Both the position numbers and the translations under genes were made by a program. Positions 23,137-32,756 of a stretch of DNA of 33,147 bases are shown here, piece after piece. This DNA is from JARRON01 sp037383845. GTDB lineage: Bacteria; Pseudomonadota; Gammaproteobacteria; Steroidobacterales; XN24. The stretch spans positions 1-33,147 of the forward strand of contig JARRON010000021.1 in the NCBI GenBank assembly GCA_037383845.1, given 5' to 3'. The first letter of the stretch is position 1; each line of letters opens with the position of its first letter. The notes beneath the pieces are model-generated. The model ran no database searches. It was not told the origin of the DNA and saw only the letters and a list, made by a program, of their open reading frames with translations.

Positions 23137-25497
23137 TCAGCCCTCGACCTTCTGCCCGGCCAGGAACATCCACGTCTCGACCACGGTGTCCGGGTTCAGG
23201 GAGATGCTCTCGATGCCCTCGTCCAGCAGCCACCTGGCGAAGTCCGCGTGATCCGACGGCCCCTGGCCGCAGATACCGATGTACTTGCCTTTCTCACGGC
23301 AGGCGCGGATGGCCATGTGCAGCAGCTTCTTCACCGCCTCGTCCCGCTCGTCGAACAGGTCGGCGATGATGCTGGAGTCCCGGTCCAGGCCGAGGGTGAG
23401 CTGCGTCATGTCGTTGGACCCGATGGACATGCCGTCGAAATGCTCCAGGAACTCGTCGGCCAGCAGAGCATTGGACGGAATCTCGCACATCATGATGAGC
23501 TTCAGTCCCTGCTTGCCGCGCTCCAGGCCATTTTCCGCGAGCAGCTCCGTGACCCGGCGGGCTTCGCTGACCGTCCGGACGAAAGGCACCATCACCTGTA
23601 CATTCTCCAGGCCCATGTCCTCGCGGACCCGCCGCAGGGCCCGGCACTCGAGCTCGAAGCAGGGGCGGAAGTCCTCGGCTACGTAGCGTGAGGCCCCGCG
23701 GAAGCCCAGCATGGGGTTCTCCTCGTGGGGCTCGTATTCCCGGCCGCCGATGAGGTTGGCGTACTCGTTGGACTTGAAGTCCGACATGCGCACGATGACC
23801 GGATGAGGTGCGAAAGCTGCGCCGATGGTGGCGATGCCCTCGGCCAGCTTCTCCACGAAGAACTCCACGGGATCCTCGTGGCCCGCCATGTGATCCCGGA
23901 TGGTGTGCTTGAGGTCCTCGTTCAGCCGGTCAAATTCCAGCAGGGCCCTGGGATGGACACCGATCATCCGGTTAATGATGAACTCGAGCCGCGCGAGTCC
24001 GACGCCGTGGTTGGGGATGCCGGCAAAGTCGAAGGCCCGGTCCGGATTGCCCACGTTCATCATGATCTTCACCGGGATCTCCGGCATCCGGTCCAGCTCG
24101 ATGGTCTTTTCCTCGAACTCAAGCTGCCCTTCGAAGATGTAGCCGGTGTCGCCCTCTGCGCAGCTGACGGTGACCGGCTCGCCGTCCGGGACCGCCTCGG
24201 TGGCGTTCCCGCAGCCGACCACCGCCGGGATGCCCAGTTCCCGGGCGATGATGGCGGCGTGGCACGTGCGTCCGCCGCGGTTGGTGACGATGGCGGCTGC
24301 GCGCTTCATGATCGGTTCCCAGTCCGGGTCCGTCATGTCGGCCACCAGCACGTCACCCGGCTGTACCCGGTTCATTTCGCGGATGCTCTTGAGCACCCTG
24401 GCCGTGCCGGCGCCGATGCGATGGCCGATGCTGCGGCCGGTCACGATCACCGGGGAGCGGTCCTTCAGCTGGTAGCGCTGAACGGAGCGGCCACGGCGGC
24501 TCTGGACCGTCTCGGGGCGTGCCTGGAGGATATAGATCCTGCCGTCCTCGCCGTCCTTGCCCCACTCGATGTCCATGGGGCACCCGTAGTGGGATTCGAT
24601 GGCCACGGCATGACGCGCCAGCGTCTCGATGTCGTCGTCTTCCAGGCAGAAATGGTGGCGGTCGGCCTCGGGAACGTCCACGGTGCGGGTGCCCCGGCCG
24701 TCTGCCCCGTAGATCATCTTGATGGCCTTCCCACCCAGGGTCTTGCGGAGGATGGCTCGCTTGCCCGCCGCCAGGGCCGGCTTGTACACGTAGAACTCGT
24801 CGGGATTCACGGCTCCCTGGACCACCATCTCGCCCAGCCCCCAGGAGGCGGTGACGAACACGGCGTCCCGGAAGCCGGACTCCGTGTCCAGGGTGAACAC
24901 GACGCCGCTGGCGCCGGTGTCGCTGCGCACCATGTGCTGGACGCCGGCGGACAGGGCGACCTGGCTGTGGTCGAAGCCGTGATGGACGCGGTAGGCGATG
25001 GCCCTGTCGTTGAAGAGGGACGCGAATACTTCGTGGATGCGGGCGATGACCTCGTCCAGGCCCCGGACGTTCAGGAAGGTCTCCTGCTGACCGGCGAAAC
25101 TCGCCTCCGGAAGGTCCTCCGCGGTCGCGGAGGAGCGGACGGCTACGGCGATGTCCCGGCCGCCGGCCATGGATTCCCAGGCCTTGCGGATCTCCTCGTT
25201 CAGCCGCTCCTGGAGGGGAGTTTCCTTGATCCAGCGGCGAATCTCGGCCCCGGTCTTCGCCAGCGTGTCCACGTCGTTGACGTCCAGGCCGGAGAGGGCG
25301 TCCCGTATGCGGTCACCCAGGCCCTGCTGCTCCATGAAATCGCGGTAAGCGGCGGCGGTAGTGGCGAAGCCGTCGGGCACGGTCACGCCCAGAGAGTCAA
25401 GGTTGGCGAGCATCTCGCCGAGGGAGGCGTTCTTGCCGCCTACCCGCTCGACGTCGCCCATGCCCAGCTCATCGAGGGGGTAGATATATCTCTGCAC
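23137..25497 (-). CDS. ppsA: Phosphoenolpyruvate synthase
   Basis: The 786-residue enzyme (E. coli 792) converts pyruvate and ATP to PEP, AMP and phosphate. An N-terminal ATP-grasp domain (about 15-345, with GGKNASLGEM at 20-29) is followed by the swivelling phosphohistidine domain, with RGGRTCHAAIIARELGIPA containing catalytic His413. The C-terminal PEP-binding barrel ends with the ICGQGPSDH active-site loop. Thr411, two residues before the histidine, corresponds to the threonine that PpsR phosphorylates in E. coli PpsA, and PpsR is encoded divergently next door. The start is GTG 25497, with a GGGGA eight or nine bases upstream. The 3' end converges on the SH3 protein gene with a 15-base gap. 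Confidence 0.97.
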   Translation of the reverse strand: MQRYIYPLDELGMGDVERVGGKNASLGEMLANLDSLGVTVPDGFATTAAAYRDFMEQQGLGDRIRDALSGLDVNDVDTLAKTGAEIRRWIKETPLQERLNEEIRKAWESMAGGRDIAVAVRSSATAEDLPEASFAGQQETFLNVRGLDEVIARIHEVFASLFNDRAIAYRVHHGFDHSQVALSAGVQHMVRSDTGASGVVFTLDTESGFRDAVFVTASWGLGEMVVQGAVNPDEFYVYKPALAAGKRAILRKTLGGKAIKMIYGADGRGTRTVDVPEADRHHFCLEDDDIETLARHAVAIESHYGCPMDIEWGKDGEDGRIYILQARPETVQSRRGRSVQRYQLKDRSPVIVTGRSIGHRIGAGTARVLKSIREMNRVQPGDVLVADMTDPDWEPIMKRAAAIVTNRGGRTCHAAIIARELGIPAVVGCGNATEAVPDGEPVTVSCAEGDTGYIFEGQLEFEEKTIELDRMPEIPVKIMMNVGNPDRAFDFAGIPNHGVGLARLEFIINRMIGVHPRALLEFDRLNEDLKHTIRDHMAGHEDPVEFFVEKLAEGIATIGAAFAPHPVIVRMSDFKSNEYANLIGGREYEPHEENPMLGFRGASRYVAEDFRPCFELECRALRRVREDMGLENVQVMVPFVRTVSEARRVTELLAENGLERGKQGLKLIMMCEIPSNALLADEFLEHFDGMSIGSNDMTQLTLGLDRDSSIIADLFDERDEAVKKLLHMAIRACREKGKYIGICGQGPSDHADFARWLLDEGIESISLNPDTVVETWMFLAGQKVEG

Positions 25498-25509
25498 CGC
25501 TCAATCCCC

Positions 25510-25539
25510 TTGAGTTTGAGTTATTCGGGAAAGGACAAT
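25510..25539 (+). promoter_or_regulatory. Possible sigma70-type promoter of ppsR
   Basis: TTGAGT at 25510-25515 and GACAAT at 25534-25539, each 4 of 6 to consensus, are 18 bases apart. Transcription would start near 25546 and give a short leader containing GGGAG ahead of ATG 25569. The divergent ppsA promoter must share this 71-base gap, but I could not place it. Confidence 0.35.
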
Positions 25540-25568
25540 GCGCCGGCCGAATATCACCGGGAGTGGCG

Positions 25569-26420
25569 ATGCACCATCGGACCGTATTCTTTGTTTCCGA
25601 TCAGACGGGAGTCACGGCGGAGACGCTTGGACACAGTCTCCTGACCCAGTTCGACGGGCTCAAGTTTCGTGGCGTGACTGTGCCATTTATCAATACCCCT
25701 GACAAGGCGAACGAGGTGGTCCGGCGCATCAACCTGACCGCCCGGGTAGAGGGCGCCCGGCCGATCGTCTGTTCCACCATGGTCCACGATGACGTCCGCG
25801 ACGTCATCGCCAGCAGCAACGGGCTGGTGCTGGATTTCTTCGACGCCTTCATCGGGCCCCTGGAGCGGGAGCTGAACATGCGCTCCAGCCACGCCGCCGG
25901 CAAGGCTCACGGCGTGGCGGACAACCGCTCCTATACCCGTCGCATCGACGCCATGAACTACACCCTGGAGCACGACGACGGGGCCTCTACGCGGGACTAC
26001 CAGCGCGCAGACGTCATCCTGGTCGGCGTTTCGCGGTCCGGGAAGACGCCGACCTGTCTGTACATGGCCCTGCGCTACGGCGTGTTTGCCGCCAACTATC
26101 CCCTGGCCGAGGAGGAGTTCGAGAAGGGCCGGCTGCCGGCGGTGCTGGAGGGCCACCGGTCGCGACTCTTCGGTCTCACCATCGCGCCGCGGCGGCTCCA
26201 GCAGATCCGGCAGGAGCGTCGTCCGGAGAGCAACTACGCCTCGCCCCGGCAGGTCAGCTTCGAGCTGCGCTCCGCCGAGGGCCTGTTCAGCCGCTACGGG
26301 ATCCCGCACATCGACACCACCGAGCTTTCCATCGAGGAAATCGCCACTACCGTGCTGGATCGCACCGGGCTGCTGAACCGTGGCGGCGACGGGGAGGAGG
26401 GCGAGGGATCGCCGTCCTGA
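25569..26420 (+). CDS. ppsR: PEP synthase regulatory kinase/pyrophosphorylase PpsR (DUF299)
   Basis: The 283-residue product starts HHRTVFFVSDQTGVTAETLGHSLL, the DUF299 signature, and has a P-loop GVSRSGKT (153-160). PpsR inactivates PEP synthase by ADP-dependent phosphorylation of its regulatory threonine and reverses this by phosphate-dependent removal, so it tunes gluconeogenic PEP formation. I chose ATG 25569 because GGGAG lies five bases upstream; a GTG two codons earlier overlaps that ribosome binding site. The gene is divergent from ppsA, as in E. coli. A single base separates its stop from the convergent pgm stop. Confidence 0.95.
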   Translation: MHHRTVFFVSDQTGVTAETLGHSLLTQFDGLKFRGVTVPFINTPDKANEVVRRINLTARVEGARPIVCSTMVHDDVRDVIASSNGLVLDFFDAFIGPLERELNMRSSHAAGKAHGVADNRSYTRRIDAMNYTLEHDDGASTRDYQRADVILVGVSRSGKTPTCLYMALRYGVFAANYPLAEEEFEKGRLPAVLEGHRSRLFGLTIAPRRLQQIRQERRPESNYASPRQVSFELRSAEGLFSRYGIPHIDTTELSIEEIATTVLDRTGLLNRGGDGEEGEGSPS

Positions 26421-26421
26421 G

Positions 26422-28056
26422 CTAGATGACGCCGGCCGGGGCGGACTGGCCCGTGATCTCCGGGATGCGGGCGATCCCCGCGGCCGTGTCTGCCAGGTCC
26501 GCGGTAAGTTCCGGGCCGCTGGCGCCATGCTCCCCGTGCGCAGGCAGGAACCGCTCCAGATAGACACGAAGGGTCGCGCCCTCGGTGCCCGTCCCCGAGA
26601 GCCGGTAGACGATTCGGGCCTCGTTCTCCAGGAAGAGCCGGAGCCCCTGGTTGGCGGAGACGCTGCCGTCCACCGGGTCTTCGTAGGTGAAACTGTCGGC
26701 GGCGGCCACGACGCCCTGGGGCGTTTCGGTCCCAGGCAGTACGGGGAGCCGGGATTCCAGCTCGACCATCACCGTGCGGGCCTTGTCGGCGTCGGAGATG
26801 AACCAGTCGTTTCGCGCGTAGGCGTGCCGGCCGAAGCGGCGCCAGTGGTCCCTCACCAGCTCGGCGACGCCCTTGCCCGTCGCCGCCACGAGGTTCAGCC
26901 AGAAAAGCACGGCCCAGAGCCCGTCCTTCTCCCGGGTGTGGCTGGAACTCGTCCCGAAGCTTTCCTCGCCGCACAGGTCAATGAGGCCTGCGTCAAGCAG
27001 GTTGCAGAAAAAGCGCCATCCGGTGGGCGTTTCGAAGCAGGGAATGTCCAGGGCACGGGCCACGGCGTCGACGGCGCGGCTGGTGGGCATGGAGCGCGCG
27101 ACGCCGGCCAGGCCCCGGGCGTAGCCCGGAACAAGGTGGGCATTGGCGGCCAGAACCGCGAGGCTGTCGCCTGGGGAGACCATGATGCCGGGACCGAGGA
27201 TCATGTTGCGGTCGCCGTCTCCGTCCGAGGCGGCGGCAAGCTCCGGCGCGTCCGCGCGCCCCATCATCTCGACGAGCCCGGCGGCATCCACGGGATTGGG
27301 ATCCGGGTGGTGACCACCGAAGTCCGGCAGGGGCCGGCCGTTGATGACGGTTCCCGCCGGCGCGCCGAGTCTCTGCTCCAGTATGCGGCGGGCATAGGGG
27401 CCGGTGACTGCGTGCATGGCGTCGAACACCATGCGGAAGCGGCCGCCCGCGAACAGCTCATGGATGCGGTCGAAGTCGAACAGGGTCTCCATGAGCTGCG
27501 CGTAGTCGTCCACGGGGTCCACGACTTCAAGGACGAGTGGTCCGAGGTGCTGGATACCGACCCGGTCCAGGTCGGCCGACGGCAGATCGACGAGCTGGTA
27601 TCGGCGGATGCCGGCCGAGGCCTGCCAGACCGCATCGGTCAGGCTTTCCGGTGCCTGGCCGCCGTTGGCCGTGTCGAATTTAACGCCGAAGTCTCCGTCG
27701 GGCCCGCCGGGATTGTGACTGGCGGTCAGCAGGAATCCGCCGGCTGCCTTGCGCAGTCGGATCAGGTGGGATGCGGCAGGCGTGGAGAGCAGTCCACCGC
27801 GCCCGGTGATGACCCGGGCGACACCGTTGCCGGCAGCGACTGCGAACACTTTCTCGAGGGCCTCGGTGTTCCAGTATCTTCCGTCGCCACCCGCGACCAG
27901 GGTTGCCCCCGAGAAATCACCGGCGCAATCGAACACCGCCTGGAGGAAGTTCTCCAGGTAGTTCGGCTGGCGGAAGACAGCAACTTTCTTGCGCAGCCCT
28001 GCGGTGCCCGGTTTCTGGTCGGGATAGGGTTGCGTTTCCACGGTGCGCGGGGTCAT
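26422..28056 (-). CDS. pgm: Phosphoglucomutase, PGM1-like (alpha-D-glucose-specific)
   Basis: The 544-residue protein interconverts glucose 1-phosphate and glucose 6-phosphate. It has the phosphate loop QKPGTAGLRKKV (14-25), the catalytic serine in TASHNPGG (Ser113), the metal loop DGDGDR (278-283), the sugar loop GEESFG (about 365) and the C-terminal SGTGTEGATLRVY. The opening and the VAGGDGR and LLSTPAASHLIR segments resemble eukaryotic PGM1 and Agrobacterium-type enzymes; E. coli Pgm has FGTSGHRG instead. ATG 28056 was chosen as the first residue of the family; the frame is open upstream but not PGM-like. The ribosome binding site is weak. Its 5' end faces the promoter of the DUF1249 gene. 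Confidence 0.94.
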   Translation of the reverse strand: MTPRTVETQPYPDQKPGTAGLRKKVAVFRQPNYLENFLQAVFDCAGDFSGATLVAGGDGRYWNTEALEKVFAVAAGNGVARVITGRGGLLSTPAASHLIRLRKAAGGFLLTASHNPGGPDGDFGVKFDTANGGQAPESLTDAVWQASAGIRRYQLVDLPSADLDRVGIQHLGPLVLEVVDPVDDYAQLMETLFDFDRIHELFAGGRFRMVFDAMHAVTGPYARRILEQRLGAPAGTVINGRPLPDFGGHHPDPNPVDAAGLVEMMGRADAPELAAASDGDGDRNMILGPGIMVSPGDSLAVLAANAHLVPGYARGLAGVARSMPTSRAVDAVARALDIPCFETPTGWRFFCNLLDAGLIDLCGEESFGTSSSHTREKDGLWAVLFWLNLVAATGKGVAELVRDHWRRFGRHAYARNDWFISDADKARTVMVELESRLPVLPGTETPQGVVAAADSFTYEDPVDGSVSANQGLRLFLENEARIVYRLSGTGTEGATLRVYLERFLPAHGEHGASGPELTADLADTAAGIARIPEITGQSAPAGVI

Positions 28057-28089
28057 GGGAAGTGCCCGTAAAGAAGGGAAAAATCCCTG

Positions 28090-28098
28090 TGATATAGT
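28090..28098 (+). promoter_or_regulatory. Extended -10 promoter for the DUF1249 gene
   Basis: TGATATAGT at 28090-28098 is TGn followed by TATAGT, 5 of 6 to consensus. No -35 is visible. A start seven bases past the -10 would be at 28105, one base before ATG 28106, which suggests a leaderless or nearly leaderless message. Confidence 0.5.
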
Positions 28099-28105
28099 CC
28101 GGCGC

Positions 28106-28585
28106 ATGATACCAGACGGGTCACTGGCACTTCCGTCGCCCACGCGGCCGGGCAGTTTCACTGCCCTGATGCACCTGTACGAAAGCAACTTCGTGCGGCT
28201 GCACTGGATCGTGGACGATTTCGGCAGTCTTCCCCGGGAGAGCCGCTCCCGCGCCGCCGGGGACCTGCCGCTGCACCTGACCGTCCTGGAGAGGAATCCC
28301 TACACCACGACGCTTCGCCTGACCTATCTGTTCGAGGACAATGAAAATGTTGTGGCAGACCCCGACCTGACGGTCCGGATCTATCACGATGCCGGCATGG
28401 CCGAGGCGATGGGCTGTCGACGCCTGCATATCCACCGGGCGCTCAAGGCGTTCGATACCGGACCGGGAGGCGAGCTTTCCAGGCGCTGGGTGCGCAACAG
28501 CATGCTCAACAAGTGGCTGGAGTACTGCGCCGACCACGGGCACCGCTTCCGGCCGGCCCCGGTGCCGGCGATGCGATCGGGCTGA
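28106..28585 (+). CDS. DUF1249 (YqiB-like) protein
   Basis: The 159-residue product aligns by eye with E. coli YqiB. MHLYESNFVRL (22-32) matches the family's MRLCEMNFxxL, VRIYHDAGMAEAM (90-102) is the most conserved segment, and LNKWLEYCADHG (134-145) matches the C-terminal helix. The function is unknown. ATG 28106 has no ribosome binding site, in keeping with the promoter placed just before it; the next ATG (28169) would start at MHLYE and is a fallback. In E. coli, yqiB lies with nudF and cpdA, which are absent here; instead an unrecognised coiled-coil gene follows 31 bases downstream. Confidence 0.87.
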   Translation: MIPDGSLALPSPTRPGSFTALMHLYESNFVRLHWIVDDFGSLPRESRSRAAGDLPLHLTVLERNPYTTTLRLTYLFEDNENVVADPDLTVRIYHDAGMAEAMGCRRLHIHRALKAFDTGPGGELSRRWVRNSMLNKWLEYCADHGHRFRPAPVPAMRSG

Positions 28586-28616
28586 GCGCCCGGAGAGCCG
28601 CCGGGGACCGCGCCGG

Positions 28617-29672
28617 ATGAGCAGGAACGGAGGTGGACTGCGGGACCGGGTGGGCCGCCTGGTCAACCGCGAGTCCGGCGAGGACGAGCGGCTTCTCAAT
28701 CTCTTCCGCAACCGGGCCGAGCTCAAGCAGGCCTTCGCGGATCTTCAGTCCCGGCTGCGGCGCGCCGAGGAGAACCTGGCCAGCCAGGAGGCCGCCACGC
28801 GGCGCGCCGAGGAGCGGCTTCGGGGCGTGGAGGAACTGCTCGCCCGTCCAGGCTCCGGCTACCAGGCCATGGTGTATTTCCAGCTCCGGGCCCTTTGGCG
28901 GGAATGCCACGAGAGACTCCAGGCCCTTTGCGACGAGCTCCGGGTGGCCCGGGAAGACCGGCTGCGCCGCGAGAGCCTGATGGCGTTCAACCGGGAGAAG
29001 CAGCGGCAGTTGGAGGTGCTGGACCGGGAGATCGGGACCGCACGCCAGGAGCTGGAGACCCAGCGTGCCGCCCGGTCCCAGGGCGAGGCTGCGCTGGCCG
29101 CTGCCCGCGGGCTGCGCGGGCTTTTTTCCCGCCGCCGGCTGGAGCGGGAACTGGCGCGCCGACGGCAGGAGGTCGAGGCCACCAGGCGACGTCTTGCGGA
29201 CCGCCTGGACCGGCGCTCCGCCGTGGACGCCGAACCCTGGCCGAGCTTCGAGGGCCTGGACGTGGAGAGCAAGCGGGAGATCAACCTGGCCGTGATTGCG
29301 CTGGCCCAGGAACTCTACCTGCATTTTTCCGTTCGCGACCTGGCGAAGAAGGCGAGGGAAGCGGCGGTGGGAGCCGTACAGGAGATCGACTACGGCTCCG
29401 AGCACCAGTGCAAGACGCTGATCAGCACCATCCAGCAGGCCCGGAACGTGCCGGCGGAACGGGCAGGCTGGAGCCCGATGGTGCAGGCCCGGGCCCGGCA
29501 GCTGTCCGCGGAGGTGAAGTTCCGCAGCGAGCGCGACACGGTGCCCATGGCCTCGTCCACGCCTTGTATCGACTTGCCCGTCCAGGCAGACGGGGGTGCC
29601 CGCCGGATCCCGCTTGAAGTCAACGTTCTGCTGGACGAGTACTGGGACCCTTACGAGGTGTTTATTCCCTGA
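28617..29672 (+). CDS. Coiled-coil protein of unknown function
   Basis: The 351-residue product has no signal peptide or membrane segment and should be cytoplasmic. Residues 23-75 and about 95-200 are heptad-like helices very rich in Arg, Glu, Leu and Ala, interrupted by GSGYQAMVYFQLRALW (79-94). The C-terminal third (about 214-351) is a compact, less charged domain. It begins DVESKREINLAVIALAQELYLHF and ends with a hydrophobic IPLEVNVLLDEYWDPYEVFI, which looks like a conserved partner-binding or enzymatic core. I do not recognise the family. ATG 28617 was chosen because upstream codons overlap the DUF1249 gene; a GGGGA lies about 10 bases upstream. It is probably co-transcribed with DUF1249 and converges on the RND permease, with a 24-base gap. 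Confidence 0.72.
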   Translation: MSRNGGGLRDRVGRLVNRESGEDERLLNLFRNRAELKQAFADLQSRLRRAEENLASQEAATRRAEERLRGVEELLARPGSGYQAMVYFQLRALWRECHERLQALCDELRVAREDRLRRESLMAFNREKQRQLEVLDREIGTARQELETQRAARSQGEAALAAARGLRGLFSRRRLERELARRRQEVEATRRRLADRLDRRSAVDAEPWPSFEGLDVESKREINLAVIALAQELYLHFSVRDLAKKAREAAVGAVQEIDYGSEHQCKTLISTIQQARNVPAERAGWSPMVQARARQLSAEVKFRSERDTVPMASSTPCIDLPVQADGGARRIPLEVNVLLDEYWDPYEVFIP

Positions 29673-29696
29673 GGCACGGCGCCCTTCGCCGGCGAA

Positions 29697-32600
29697 TCAG
29701 GCCCGGACCTGGGCCACTTCCCGGCGGGCCACCGCCATCACCTTGCGTCCCCAGCGGGTGAGATCGTCGAACAGCGCATACGTCCAGGGCACCAGGAGCA
29801 GCGACGTCAGGGTGGAGAACCCCAGGCCGCCGATGATGGCCCGGGCCATGGGGAAGTACGCCGGGGCGCCGATGCCCTCGCCGCCCACCTTCGTGGCGCT
29901 GACGGCAAGGGGCGCGAGGCCGAGGATGGTGGTGGCTACCGTCATGAGGATGGGCCGCAGCCGGTCACGGCCTGCCTGCACAAGCGCCTGGTCACGGGGC
30001 ATACCTTCCCGGCGCAGGTTGTTGACGTGGTCCACCAGCACGATGCCGTTGTTCACCACCACGCCCACGAGAATCATGATGCCGATGGTCGCCATGAACG
30101 TGAACGTGGTCCCCGTGGCGAGGAAGAACCAGAACACGCCGATCACGGAGAAGCCGATGGACGTGATGATGGACAGGGGATAGACCGTCGACTCGAACAG
30201 GGCCGCCATGACGATGAAGATCAGCGCGATCCCCAGCAGGATGTTCTGGGCCATGATCTGCTGTGTCTCGTCGGCGCGTTCGAAGCCCCGGCCGAATTTC
30301 CAGGAGTAGCCGGCTGGGAACTCGAACGCCTTCAGCAGGGACTCCACCTCGGGCTTCATCTCGTCCATGGACTTTCCGTCCAGGTTGGCCTGGATGACCG
30401 TGGCCGTGGACCGGTCCAGTCGCCGGATCTCTTCGTGGGAGGTGGTGACGTTGAATCTGGCGACCGAGCCGAGGCTCACCCGGCGGCCGTCGGCCGTGTA
30501 AAGCGGGAGATCAGCCAGCTGCTCGATGGTTTGCCGGTCGTCCTCGCGGAAGGCGATGCGGACGTCCACTTCCCCGTCGCCTCCGCGGAAGTCCCTGAGC
30601 TTCTCGCCGCGCAGGGCCACGGAGATGGCGGATGCCACCTGCCGGGGACTAAGGCCCAGCTGGATCGCCCTGTCCCGGTCCACCGTGACCTGGATTTCCC
30701 GGTCGCCCGCGCCGGTGTCGGAGCGCACGTTCTCGAGCCCATCCACGGTGGACAGGATGCGGATGATCTCCGGGGCGAGCTCGGAGAGGACCTCGGTGGA
30801 CTCGCCCGTGATCTGGATGCTGAAGCCTTCCTGGCCGCCCTGGCTGTTGAGGTCGAAGGACGGCTTGCCGATCACGATCTCCGGCATGTCGGCCATGACC
30901 CGCTCGATGACCTGCTGCGTGCTGACCTCCGCGTCGTCCTGGTCCGACAGGATCAGGGTGGACTGGGCCCGTTCCTCGTCGAAATAGCTGTAGACGTTCT
31001 CCAGGTCGAAGCGCTCCTTGTTGTCGAAGAGGTAGGCCTCGACGACGTCCACCACGCGCTCGGTCTCGCTCACCGGGTGCTTGCCGTCGATGTTGTAGTT
31101 CAGGAGCAGTTGCCGTCCGGCCTCCTGCGGGAACGTGTCGAAGGTCACCAGTTTCACCGGCACCGCCACGCTGGCCACGACCACGACCACGATGAGGGCG
31201 GTCCACCAGCGGCGCCGGAGAGTCCAGGCCAGGGCCCCGGCGTAGCGGTCCGTCAGGCGTTGCATGACCGAGCCGGCGCGGGACGGCGGCGGCGACGGGA
31301 TCCGGGCCGCCACCATGGGGACGAAAGTCAGGGCGATCACCAGGGACGCCAGCATGGCCACGACGATGCTCACCGCCACGTGGGTCAGGAACACCGTGAT
31401 GTCCGTCTGGGCGCCGAACAGGATGGGTACGAAGACGATGATGGAGGTCAGGGTGCCCGCCGTGACGGCCATGCCGACCTCCCGGACGCCGTCGACCGTG
31501 GACTCTACGGGATGCCCGGGATGGAGCTGTCGCTGGCGGAAGATGCTCTCGGTGACCACGACGGCGTTGTCCACCAGCATGCCGACGGCAAGCATCAGCC
31601 CCATCATGGACAGGATGTTGAGGGAGATGCCGAGGAAGTACATCGCCCCCAGCGTGATGAGGATGGAAAACGGCACGCAGGCCACGACAATCAGCGTGGT
31701 GGCCGCCTGGCGCAGGAACAGGTACAGGATGCCGAAGGCCAGCACGGCCCCGATGGCGCCGGAGGTGAGCAGGTCCGACAGGGACGAGGTGACGCCGTCG
31801 GCGGCGCTCTCCAGGGCGAAGATGTCAATGCCCCTGAGCAGCGGGTTGTCAGAGGCGGCCTCGACTTCTTCCGTGACCCGCCGGGCGACGTCCACCAGGT
31901 TGGCGCCGGGCTGCTTGTAGACGTCCAGGCCAATAGCATAGCTGCGGTTCAGGTGCCGGCCATAGTTGCGCTCGGGCGCCTGCAGCCCGACGTCCGCGAT
32001 GTCCCCGAGCCGCAGGTTCTCCCGCACCAGGATGTCGGACACCTCCTGCACCGTGCCAAGCTCGCCGATGGGCCGGACGCTGAACCGGCGTGTGCCGTCG
32101 GTGAGCCGGCCCGCGCTCACGGAGAAATTGGACTTCTCCAGCAGGTCCCGCAGTTCGTTCAGGTCCACTCCGTAGGCGGCTACCCGGTCCGCGTCGAGAA
32201 GGATGCGGATCTCCCGCTTCTCGACGCCGTAGAGCTCGACTCGGGAGACACCCTCCAGCCGCTCGATGCGCCGTTTCAGGTTCCTGTCCAGCAGGTCGTA
32301 GGCGTCGGACAGGTCGCGATCGCTGCTGATGCGGAGGTTGAGAATGGGCTGGTCGCCGAAGGACCCGGTGTAGATGAACACCCGTTCCACGTCCTCCGGC
32401 AGCTGGTGGCGGATTCCGTCGACCTTGGCCCGGGCCTCGATGCCCTTGGCGGAAACCTCCTCGTCCCAGCCGAACTGCAGGAAGATTTCGGCCTGGTTCT
32501 GGGAGGAGGTTGATCGCATGCGTTCTACGCCGCTCAGGGTGGCCAGGGCCTCCTCGATGGGCCGGGTGATGAGAAGCTCCACCTCCTCAGGCGTGGAGCC

Positions 32601-32752
32601 GGCGTAGGGCACCTGGACGAAGATGCCCGGGAACTGGATGTCAGGGAATTTTTCCAGGGGCAGCAGGCGTGCCGAAATCACGCCGATCAGCGCCAGGGCG
32701 ATGAATACCATCACCGTCGTCACCGGCCGCGCGATGGCCAGCCGGGTGATTT

Positions 32753-32756
<4 letters not shown>
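29697..32756 (-). CDS. RND family efflux permease, second of a tandem pair
   Basis: The 1019-residue protein starts at GTG 32756 (VKITRLAIARPVTTVMVF), overlapping the stop of the upstream permease gene as GTGA. The frame continues upstream, but only as an out-of-frame reading of that gene. It has the RND plan with TM1 (11-30), two porter loops (about 35-325 and 540-830) and TM clusters after each. TM4 carries VGMLVDNAVVV with Asp396-Asn397 where AcrB has two aspartates, and TM10 has GVVVNNGIVLVD with Asn902 at the AcrB Lys940 position. Tandem permease genes can form mixed trimers, as in MdtBC. No adaptor for this pair lies in the window; it may be upstream, beyond the edge. Confidence 0.93.
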
